From: Pseudopedobacter saltans DSM 12145
GTDB taxonomy: Bacteria > Bacteroidota > Bacteroidia > Sphingobacteriales > Sphingobacteriaceae
DNA length: 64,000 bases
Assembly: GCF_000190735.1 (NCBI RefSeq)
Contig: NC_015177.1
Span: forward strand, 4,402,001 to 4,466,000
Reading direction: 5' to 3'
Notes under the pieces: generated by a model
The model's input: only the letters and a program-made list of their open reading frames with translations
The model's database searches: none
Told to the model about the DNA's origin: nothing
Made by a program: the position numbers and the translations under genes
Part shown: one piece after another, positions 27,983 to 35,150 of the stretch
Numbering within the stretch: position 1 is the stretch's first letter
How the letters are laid out: the number at the start of each line of letters is the position of its first letter

Positions 27983-29491
27983 ATGAAAAAGTTAGTATAT
28001 ATTTTTCTTGCTACAGGTGTTGTTCTATTTTCATCCTGTGAAAAGGATCTGGATCAATTGCCCATATCAAATGCTTCAACCGAAACATTTTATAAAACTA
28101 ATAATGATTTCATACAAGGAATAAATGCAGTTTATAATTCTCTGAGAGGTTATCCGGATCGACAATTAAATCTTTCAGAAACAAGATCTGACAACTTATA
28201 TGCAGTTTCTGATGGCGGAGTTAGGGATTGGGAAGGAATAAACAGTTTCCATAAGGGAATTTCTTCTAATCCTTATGTTATAGAAGCATGGGAAGCAAAT
28301 TTAACTGGTATATATCGAGCGAATATATTATTAGAGCAGCTATCAAAAAATGGAAATTTAATCAGTGATGAAAATCTCAAAAAGCGCTTAGAAGCTGAAG
28401 CGAGATTCTTAAGAGCTTTTTTCTATTTTGATTTAGTAAGATTTTTTGGAAAAGTGCCCTTAGTGGATAAAGTGGTATTGGCTAACGAGGCTTTAACCAT
28501 TCCGAGGAGTCCTGTATCGGATGTTTATAACCTTATCATTGCTGATTTGGAGTTTGCAGGTAACAATTTACCTTCGCCTGAAGTCTATGCTGCTGCTGAT
28601 AAAGGTAGGGTAACTAAATTTGCGGCTAAAACATTATTAGCTTTAGTTTATATGACCAGATCGGGGCCTACTTATGATATTGAAGGACCCGGGTTAAATT
28701 CTAATGAGTGGAGTAAGGCTTCTGGCTTGTTAACCGAAGTAATTTTAAGTGGAAAATATTCCTTTAGCGCTAGTTATCAAAATATATTTTCATACACAAA
28801 TGAAAATAATGCAGAAGTAGTATTCGATGTACAATATATTAGCGGGTTTAGTCCCGTTATGGGGGCAACCTTTCCATGGGTTTTAGTCCCTGATACCTGG
28901 TTCCAGTCCAATGGAAAGGCAACTCAGGGAGGATTGACTATCAGACCTGTTTCTAATAATATGCTTGCTTCATATGAAAATGGAGATAATAGAAAAGCAT
29001 TTTCTATTCAGACCGGATATATATACAATAATGTAGTTGAAACACAATCTTTCTTTAAAAAATATGTTGATTTAACTAAAGTGCCTTCCAATAGACTTGA
29101 TTGGCCTATTAACTTTATAGTATTCAGATATACAGATGTATTGTTGTTGAAGGCAGAATGTGTTCTGCATGGAGCGCCAGGCTCACAGACAACAGATGTT
29201 GACGATGTCGTAAATCAGGTAAGACAAAGAGCTGGCTTAACAAGTCCGGTTAGCAATGTGACATTATCTCGATTAATGGAAGAAAGAAGAAAGGAGTTTG
29301 CTGCGGAAGGTTCGCGTTGGCATGATTTGGTTAGAAGTGGTTTGGTAACGTCAATAATTCCAGCGTGGATAGCACTTGACGATATTAAAGGACAGATTCA
29401 ACCATTTGTAAAAGGTTATGCCGTATATCCTGTTCCACAGGATCAGATGGATATAAAACCAGGATTATATTCTCAAAATTCAGATTATTAA
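27983..29491 (+). CDS. SusD/RagB-like surface lipoprotein (third pair), 502 residues
   Basis: Lipoprotein signal with lipobox FSSC (Cys19) followed by EKDLDQLPISNASTETFY. Family features include LEAEARFLRAFFYFDLVRFFGKVPL (near 135-160) and the C-terminal MEERRKEFAAEGSRWHDLVRSGLV segment. It pairs with the SusC gene 10 bp upstream, and its stop codon lies 2 bp before the GTG start of the next gene, showing tight coupling with the beta-propeller hydrolase. Confidence 0.95.
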   Translation: MKKLVYIFLATGVVLFSSCEKDLDQLPISNASTETFYKTNNDFIQGINAVYNSLRGYPDRQLNLSETRSDNLYAVSDGGVRDWEGINSFHKGISSNPYVIEAWEANLTGIYRANILLEQLSKNGNLISDENLKKRLEAEARFLRAFFYFDLVRFFGKVPLVDKVVLANEALTIPRSPVSDVYNLIIADLEFAGNNLPSPEVYAAADKGRVTKFAAKTLLALVYMTRSGPTYDIEGPGLNSNEWSKASGLLTEVILSGKYSFSASYQNIFSYTNENNAEVVFDVQYISGFSPVMGATFPWVLVPDTWFQSNGKATQGGLTIRPVSNNMLASYENGDNRKAFSIQTGYIYNNVVETQSFFKKYVDLTKVPSNRLDWPINFIVFRYTDVLLLKAECVLHGAPGSQTTDVDDVVNQVRQRAGLTSPVSNVTLSRLMEERRKEFAAEGSRWHDLVRSGLVTSIIPAWIALDDIKGQIQPFVKGYAVYPVPQDQMDIKPGLYSQNSDY

Positions 29492-29493
29492 CA

Positions 29494-30543
29494 GTGAATC
29501 GTAAACAATTTATTAAAGACTTGAGTCTTATATCAGCAGGAGTCTGTTTGGCAAGAACAGACTCCTTTGCATTGCCCTTTTCTAAATTCGGGAAAAGATT
29601 GAAACCACTTGGTAGAATCCTGGAATTAGAAGGTTATTATGTTTGGTGTAATAGTCCGATCTATGATAAAGAAGGCAAAGTTCATGTGTTTTTCTCCCGA
29701 TGGAATTCAAAAAAAGGAATGGGAGGTTGGATTAACGGCTGCGAAATCGCTCATGCAGTGGCAGACCATCCAGAGGGACCCTATGAAGTTATAGGGACCG
29801 TTTTAGCACCAAGACAGGGATACTGGGATGCAACAACTTGCCATAACCCCGCTATACATTATGTAGACAATAAATATTGCCTGTTTTATATGGGCAATAG
29901 TAATGGCAAAACAAATACTAAACGTATTGGATTGGCTGTTTCAGATTCTTTATATGGGCCATGGGAACGGACAGACGAACCTATTCTTTTGCCCGGCAAT
30001 GAAGGTGCATGGGATGATCATTGTACCACAAACCCTGCCTTTGTGAAGTATCACGACAAATATTATTTGTTTTATAAATCATGGAATAATAAGGAATATG
30101 AAAATCAGACGGGTGCGATAAGAGCCAACCGGAAATATGGTTTAGCAATAGCGGATGATTTATTGGGACCCTATATCAAGTCTCAGCATAATCCGGTTAT
30201 TGATTTCTCTAAATACGGTAATAACGCTCAAATGGAAGACGCATTTGTATGGTTAGAAGATAACGGATTTAATATGATTGCTCGTGATATGGGCTATTTT
30301 AATCATGAAAATGGTTTGTTATTGCATTCCCGAAATGGAATAAAATGGTCAAAACCTAAAATTGCCTATTTGGAAACCAAAGCGTATTTCCAACAGGAAG
30401 AAGCTCCAAAGCATTTGAAGAAATATGGCCGTTTCGAAAGGCCTCAGCTGCTGTTGAAGGATGGAAAGCCTGCATATTTATTTACAACAACACAAGGTGG
30501 GAAATATCAGACCTCATCGCCTTTTATATTTAAAATAACCTAA
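29494..30543 (+). CDS. Five-bladed beta-propeller glycoside hydrolase, GH43/GH117-like
   Basis: A 349-residue exported protein starting at a GTG 2 bp after the SusD stop. The N-terminus (MNRKQFIKDLSLISAGVC) resembles a Tat-like or short signal peptide. The rest has repeated blade motifs of the GH43 clan: SPIYDKEGKVHVFFSRW, CHNPAIHYVDNKYCLFYMG, TTNPAFVKYHDKYYLFYKSW, GLAIADDLLGPY, MEDAFVWLEDNGFNMIARD. Acidic residues at blade starts could be catalytic but I cannot assign them. The fold is confident; the exact family and the sugar removed are not. Context between a SusD and a PL22 lyase suggests it trims a pectic side group. Alternatives are GH117-type exo-hydrolases. Confidence 0.65.
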   Translation: MNRKQFIKDLSLISAGVCLARTDSFALPFSKFGKRLKPLGRILELEGYYVWCNSPIYDKEGKVHVFFSRWNSKKGMGGWINGCEIAHAVADHPEGPYEVIGTVLAPRQGYWDATTCHNPAIHYVDNKYCLFYMGNSNGKTNTKRIGLAVSDSLYGPWERTDEPILLPGNEGAWDDHCTTNPAFVKYHDKYYLFYKSWNNKEYENQTGAIRANRKYGLAIADDLLGPYIKSQHNPVIDFSKYGNNAQMEDAFVWLEDNGFNMIARDMGYFNHENGLLLHSRNGIKWSKPKIAYLETKAYFQQEEAPKHLKKYGRFERPQLLLKDGKPAYLFTTTQGGKYQTSSPFIFKIT

Positions 30544-30549
30544 ATAATC

Positions 30550-31785
30550 ATGATAGAAAAAAGAATTAGTTCCATGTTACTTTTTGCCATTGTGGCAGCG
30601 AGTAATTTAATGGCGCAGCCAGTTTTAGAAACCGGTGGAAAAAAAATGCCGAATGAATGGATAGATAAGGAAACAGGACATAAAGTCATAAAACTGATTA
30701 GAAAAGAGGGCAATTTCGCCAGTTTCTACTTTCATAATAATCCTTTCATTCCGGGAAAGAATGGCGAAGGTGATAGGATGGTTTTTTATGGAAATGACCA
30801 GTATAAAGGAGACGGGAATGGCAATTTTTTGTACACAGTAAATCTTAAGGATTTTTCAGTGAAACAATTAACTTTTGGTAAACAACGTAAAACGGGGGAA
30901 ATACTGGCTGTCAAGCAGCATAAGATCTATTTTCAATCCAGAGATACTATATACGCTGTTAATGCAGATACGCAAAAAACAGAAGTGGTATATGTTTTTC
31001 CGGAAGATTTTAAAGGTAATATTACCACTATCAATGCAGATGAAACTTTATTAGCGGGAGCTAAATCGACCGAAGAGGAAAAGGAGATTTATAAAAATAA
31101 CCCTGAAAAGAAAGATTACTTTAACAAAATTTATGAGGCTAAATTGCCTCGGACACTTTTTACAATTGATATAAAAAACAAGCAACTAAACAAAATCTTT
31201 ACCGATAGTGCTTGGTTAAATCATATTCAGTTTTCGCCTTCCAATCCTAAATTGTTAATGTTTTGCCATGAAGGGCCATGGCATAAAGTAGATAGAATCT
31301 GGACAATTGATATTGATACAAAAAATGTTCAGCTAATCCATAAAAGAACAATGAATATGGAAATTGCAGGGCATGAATGGTTTGACAAAAGAGGAAATAT
31401 TATTTGGTTCGATTTACAGATGCCACGTGGAGAAAAGTTTTTTGTCGCAGGTGTAGATTTACAGACCAAGAAAGAAAAGCGGTATGAGCTCGATCGAAAT
31501 GAATGGAGTGTACATTACACTTCTTCTAATGATGCAAAATTGTTTGCCGGAGACGGAGGGGATGAGAATGCCGTAGCTAAAGCCCCAAACGGGAAGTGGA
31601 TTTATTTATTTAAACCGGAAGGAGATCGGTTTGTATCCGAAAAATTGGTGGATATGAAACATCACAAATATAAATTTGAACCTAATGTGCATTTCTCTCC
31701 AGATCAGAAATGGGTTATATTCAGAGCTAATTTCGAGGGCTCGGAGCAGATTTATGCTGTAGAAATACAAAAGCATAAAAAGTAA
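30550..31785 (+). CDS. Oligogalacturonate lyase, polysaccharide lyase family 22
   Basis: A 411-residue protein with a signal peptide (to about residue 23, LMAQ), so it acts in the periplasm, unlike the cytoplasmic enterobacterial enzyme. It is a seven-bladed beta-propeller with PL22 hallmarks: the start MPNEWIDKETGHKVIKL, HNNPFIPG with the early His, HIQFSPSNPKLLMFCHEGPWHKVDRIW and the metal-binding His segment AGHEWFD. It cleaves digalacturonate and unsaturated digalacturonate by beta-elimination to give 4,5-unsaturated ketouronate. Length and motif order are normal. It is the last gene of its unit, 6 bp after the propeller hydrolase, and is followed by a strong bidirectional terminator. Confidence 0.85.
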   Translation: MIEKRISSMLLFAIVAASNLMAQPVLETGGKKMPNEWIDKETGHKVIKLIRKEGNFASFYFHNNPFIPGKNGEGDRMVFYGNDQYKGDGNGNFLYTVNLKDFSVKQLTFGKQRKTGEILAVKQHKIYFQSRDTIYAVNADTQKTEVVYVFPEDFKGNITTINADETLLAGAKSTEEEKEIYKNNPEKKDYFNKIYEAKLPRTLFTIDIKNKQLNKIFTDSAWLNHIQFSPSNPKLLMFCHEGPWHKVDRIWTIDIDTKNVQLIHKRTMNMEIAGHEWFDKRGNIIWFDLQMPRGEKFFVAGVDLQTKKEKRYELDRNEWSVHYTSSNDAKLFAGDGGDENAVAKAPNGKWIYLFKPEGDRFVSEKLVDMKHHKYKFEPNVHFSPDQKWVIFRANFEGSEQIYAVEIQKHKK

Positions 31786-31802
31786 GTGCGACCTTATGCA
31801 AA

Positions 31803-31847
31803 AATCCCCAAACGTTAAGATTAATCTTAGCGTTTGGGGATTAATTT
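31803..31847. terminator. Bidirectional rho-independent terminator between converging genes
   Basis: A long stem: AATCCCCAAACG (31803-31814) pairs with 31831-31842, extended inward by six more pairs around a TTAA loop, with A- and T-rich flanks on both sides. It lies between the PL22 gene (plus strand) and the outer-membrane protein gene (minus strand), so it can serve both. Confidence 0.85.
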
Positions 31848-31862
31848 ATGTAACGTAATAAT

Positions 31863-34682
31863 TTACCTTCCCATATAACTTCCATCGCCTCTTCTTTGGA
31901 AGCTTTGTCCTGAAGAATTTCTTCCACCAGTCCATTTTTGTGGAGTCCAGGTGAGGCTTAAAATAAAATATCTACTCAAAGCATTGGATTTGGTGTCGAT
32001 AACCGAACCGTCAGGATTATTCTGTCTGTTAATAAAGTTGTTTTGATTTAACAAATCATAAGCTCTTAAACTGATTGCGCCTTCTCTCCGCTTGAAAAAC
32101 TCTTTGGTTAAAGAAGCGTTAATGATAAAAGGATTGGTGGTGATATTGGCATCAATACCTTTTACCAAATTTTTGCTCAAATCATAATTCAGGTACAGGG
32201 TCTTGATAAAATAGATCTTGCTACTTAGGCTAAAAGCCCAGTTTTGAATTTTATTATTCAGATTTTGGTTTAATGAAAAATCTCCTTGCGTGTATTTGTA
32301 TCTAATATTCGGGTTAACTTCCAGCCAATCATTAGGATCAATCTGTAAGTTTAACCTTTGGTTGAAGTTCCAGTTTTTACTGATATTTTCCCGATTGTTA
32401 TTCATAGATAATGTTCGGTTAAAGCCCGTAGATCCATTATAACTTACGTTATATTTGTTCCCACCAAAACGTTTTGATATACCGTAGTTTCCATTATAGC
32501 TGTAATTTCCACTTGCATTAACAAAGCGTGTTTCCTTTTTTCTGGCACCATAGTTATCTGGAATATCAATCGAATTTCTTACTACCTGATTTTCATTAAA
32601 AGTCGCATTTAATCCAGCGTAGTAGTTTAATTTTGTTTGAGAAATATAGTTGTTGAAGTTAGCTTGTATACTATGTCTGAAAGCAGCTTTAAGATCAGGG
32701 TTACCAATTATGGTATTCTGTGGATTACTTATGTCTGGTACGTCCTGAATTTGATCAAAAGTTGGTTCTGTAGGGTTTCCGGTATAATTAATGGAAAATC
32801 TTTTTTGTCTGGTCCATCTATATTCAAATCTAGCTATAGGTATGATATTGAAGCTGGTGCGATGTGTTGAATTCCCTCTCGATTCGGAATATCCGCTTAA
32901 AACACCGGGAACAGCAGATAGTCCTAAAGAAAAATTCGCTTTTGTTTGTTGTGAATATCTGTAATTTAATGAGATTCTGGATTCTGTAAAAGAATAATTG
33001 AAAATTTTACTTACAGAATCTATGGTGTTGGAATTTCCCTGTTGGTCTATTTGGTCAGTAGTCTGACTATTATCATAGCCACGATGATTCATTTGTCCAT
33101 TAAATTCTATTCTCGACTTTTGACTAATCGGATGACTGAAAGTCAAGCTTCCTCTATAATTTTCTGATAAGTTCCTATTTGCAACCAACCTATGATAAAG
33201 AGAGTCTTTGACTTCAGCAGAGGTAATATTATCATAATATAAGATGTTGTTGATAGCATCTCTTTCCGAAGTATTTTCGGAATTATTGGCACTCATTTGA
33301 ATAGAAGCAGTGGTACCTTTTTTATTGAATCTATGACCATAGTTTAATGTAAGACCATAGTTAGGTGTACTTCCCTCACTGTTACTTCTGGTTTTTCGAT
33401 CTTGCTTATACGCTCCCGTTTGAAATAAAGTGGAAACATTTTCGGTGGATGTTTTTCTTAAGTTTAAAGTAGGGCTAATAACCAGCCAATTAGCGCTGTC
33501 AATCTCGTATTCCAACTTGGCAGCAATGGAATGCCCGTAGGATTTATTTTGATTATCACTATTTCTATTACCATAGAGAGTTTGAATATTATCATTTATG
33601 TCTTTAACGGTTTCTCTGGAACTAGACTCACTATGACTATTCGAATTAGTTCCGTTATAATTATAGCTACTTTCTAATTTAATTTTTGTGGTAAGGTCAT
33701 CATTATAATTGAGTCCAAACCGGCCTGCCTGTCTGGTTCCCGCCGCTCCGGAACCGCCACCTCCCTGATTTCCTTCTCGTTGCAATCCACCTCCTTGTCC
33801 TCTATTTCCACCTCCTTGCTGAAAGCCTCCACCTCCGGAGTCTCCACTGTCAGAACTGGCTATACCGGTCACCGTATTATTAAACGAAGAGCGAATTCCA
33901 ATTTGTTGGTTTCCGTTAAAGCGATTTCCGTTCGCTGTAAGTTGGTATCTATCGTTACTACCCGCACCGGCTTCAAATCGTCCCCGGTTTCCGACTCTTT
34001 TATTACTTTTGGTAACAATATTCAGTACACGCCGAGGATCGCCGTCTTTTACTCCGGTTCTGCGAGCCTCATCTCCATAATCATCTACAATTTGTATTTT
34101 GTCAACAATATCAGAAGGCAGATCTTTTAAGGCTGCTGCAACATCTCCTCCAAAATAGTCCTTACCATTAATTCTTGCTTTGGTTACCGCCTCTCCCTGA
34201 ACAGTTAATGCGCCATCTTTGTCGACCTCCATACCTTCCATTTTCTTTACGAGATCTTCAACGGTAGCATTTTCTTTCATATTATATGCATCAGCTCTAA
34301 ACTCGATGGTATCTGTTTTATAAGTAATGGTTGGAGTACCGTCTACGACAACGACATCTAGCATGTTTGTTTGTGTCTTTAACGTGATATTATTTAAGTT
34401 GATAGCAGATTGTTTCTCATCAAATTTGTAAACTCTTGAAACAGTCTGGTAACCTAAGCTATTGATTTGTATATTGAAGTTTGATGATTTAATATTTCGA
34501 AATGTAAAAACACCGTCTGCATTGGTGCTGGTAGCAGTGGTATCTGTCGGCGACGTTAATTTAATAAGTGCTCCGATGATGGTCTGCTTCGTACTGTCAA
34601 TAACAGTCCCGGTTATAGTTCTTTGAGAGAAAGCTTTAAACGTGAGGCTTGCAAAAACAAAAAAAAGTATAAATTTTTTCAA
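31863..34682 (-). CDS. Outer-membrane beta-barrel family protein (TonB-receptor-like, not SusC)
   Basis: 939 residues: signal peptide to about residue 20 (FSQ), carboxypeptidase-regulatory-like domain (21-102), a plug-like region (about 105-225, with VEDLVKKMEGMEVDKDGALTV and INGKDYFGGD), then an OMP beta-barrel. It lacks the SusC signatures (VLKDAS..IYG.RGANG) and has no SusD partner. A glycine-rich low-complexity stretch covers about 278-313, and the C-terminus is a short Arg/Gly/Ser tail rather than a terminal Phe. Members of this group are common in Bacteroidota with unknown cargo. It is the only opposite-strand gene inside the pectin locus, and nothing in the sequence ties it to pectin. 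Confidence 0.85.
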   Translation of the reverse strand: MKKFILFFVFASLTFKAFSQRTITGTVIDSTKQTIIGALIKLTSPTDTTATSTNADGVFTFRNIKSSNFNIQINSLGYQTVSRVYKFDEKQSAINLNNITLKTQTNMLDVVVVDGTPTITYKTDTIEFRADAYNMKENATVEDLVKKMEGMEVDKDGALTVQGEAVTKARINGKDYFGGDVAAALKDLPSDIVDKIQIVDDYGDEARRTGVKDGDPRRVLNIVTKSNKRVGNRGRFEAGAGSNDRYQLTANGNRFNGNQQIGIRSSFNNTVTGIASSDSGDSGGGGFQQGGGNRGQGGGLQREGNQGGGGSGAAGTRQAGRFGLNYNDDLTTKIKLESSYNYNGTNSNSHSESSSRETVKDINDNIQTLYGNRNSDNQNKSYGHSIAAKLEYEIDSANWLVISPTLNLRKTSTENVSTLFQTGAYKQDRKTRSNSEGSTPNYGLTLNYGHRFNKKGTTASIQMSANNSENTSERDAINNILYYDNITSAEVKDSLYHRLVANRNLSENYRGSLTFSHPISQKSRIEFNGQMNHRGYDNSQTTDQIDQQGNSNTIDSVSKIFNYSFTESRISLNYRYSQQTKANFSLGLSAVPGVLSGYSESRGNSTHRTSFNIIPIARFEYRWTRQKRFSINYTGNPTEPTFDQIQDVPDISNPQNTIIGNPDLKAAFRHSIQANFNNYISQTKLNYYAGLNATFNENQVVRNSIDIPDNYGARKKETRFVNASGNYSYNGNYGISKRFGGNKYNVSYNGSTGFNRTLSMNNNRENISKNWNFNQRLNLQIDPNDWLEVNPNIRYKYTQGDFSLNQNLNNKIQNWAFSLSSKIYFIKTLYLNYDLSKNLVKGIDANITTNPFIINASLTKEFFKRREGAISLRAYDLLNQNNFINRQNNPDGSVIDTKSNALSRYFILSLTWTPQKWTGGRNSSGQSFQRRGDGSYMGR

Positions 34683-35080
34683 AACTTGAATGATTTAGGA
34701 ATTATTGGGTCTGACACGGCAAAACCAAAAAGGTTTAATTTGATCTGTTTTAATTATTTAAAAATGTCTTTTTATATCAATGACTTCTGCAGGTACCACA
34801 GGATATACCTTAGAGCTCTTAATTGCTTATTTTAGTCTTGACTCAATGGTGATACCGGGACCATAAACCTGATATTGATTAATGGAGAAATTAACAGTCG
34901 ATAATTGATACTTTGATGATGCGGTAAAACAGATGAAGCAATTTTACAATCGGAAATTGTTGGGTTTTAATGCTGTATTTCCAAATAATCCTCCCGACAG
35001 ACCAATTCGTTATCTCTTTGTTAAAACAGCATATTAATATTGTGAAGTTGAGGTGTGAAATAGTTGTTGAATATTAATCT
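34683..35080. other. Intergenic stretch between divergent genes, no clear feature
   Basis: This region separates the minus-strand barrel protein from the GH2 operon and must hold the promoter of the former, but I see no perfect TAnnTTTG box on the minus strand. No RNA gene or strong hairpin is evident. A TAAACCT, a heptamer seen in other leaders here, occurs at 34864. Confidence 0.4.
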
Positions 35081-35126
35081 ACAGGACACTACATGATGCC
35101 TTACCTAAAGGAATGAATTATATTTA
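35081..35126 (+). promoter_or_regulatory. Promoter with CAGGA-type direct repeat (shared class, copy 4)
   Basis: ACAGGACAC is followed 10 bp later by ACATGATGC. ATGATGCC starts at 35093, 26 bp before the -7-like box TATATTTA (35119-35126). The layout is that of 7597-7642. The GH2 start codon is 25 bp further on. Confidence 0.55.
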
Positions 35127-35150
35127 GACCAGTAAACCTATATAACAATC

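Noticed and set aside
31803-31842. AAACG...CGTTT arms resembling the CAAACGTTTG LacI operator
   Set aside because: The two halves are separated by a 16-nt inner stem-loop and belong to a long terminator hairpin between convergent genes; the contiguous palindrome is not present.
33780-34130. 116-codon plus-strand frame inside the barrel protein gene
   Set aside because: Antisense shadow of a clearly coding minus-strand gene; the complement of Gly-rich codons keeps the frame open.
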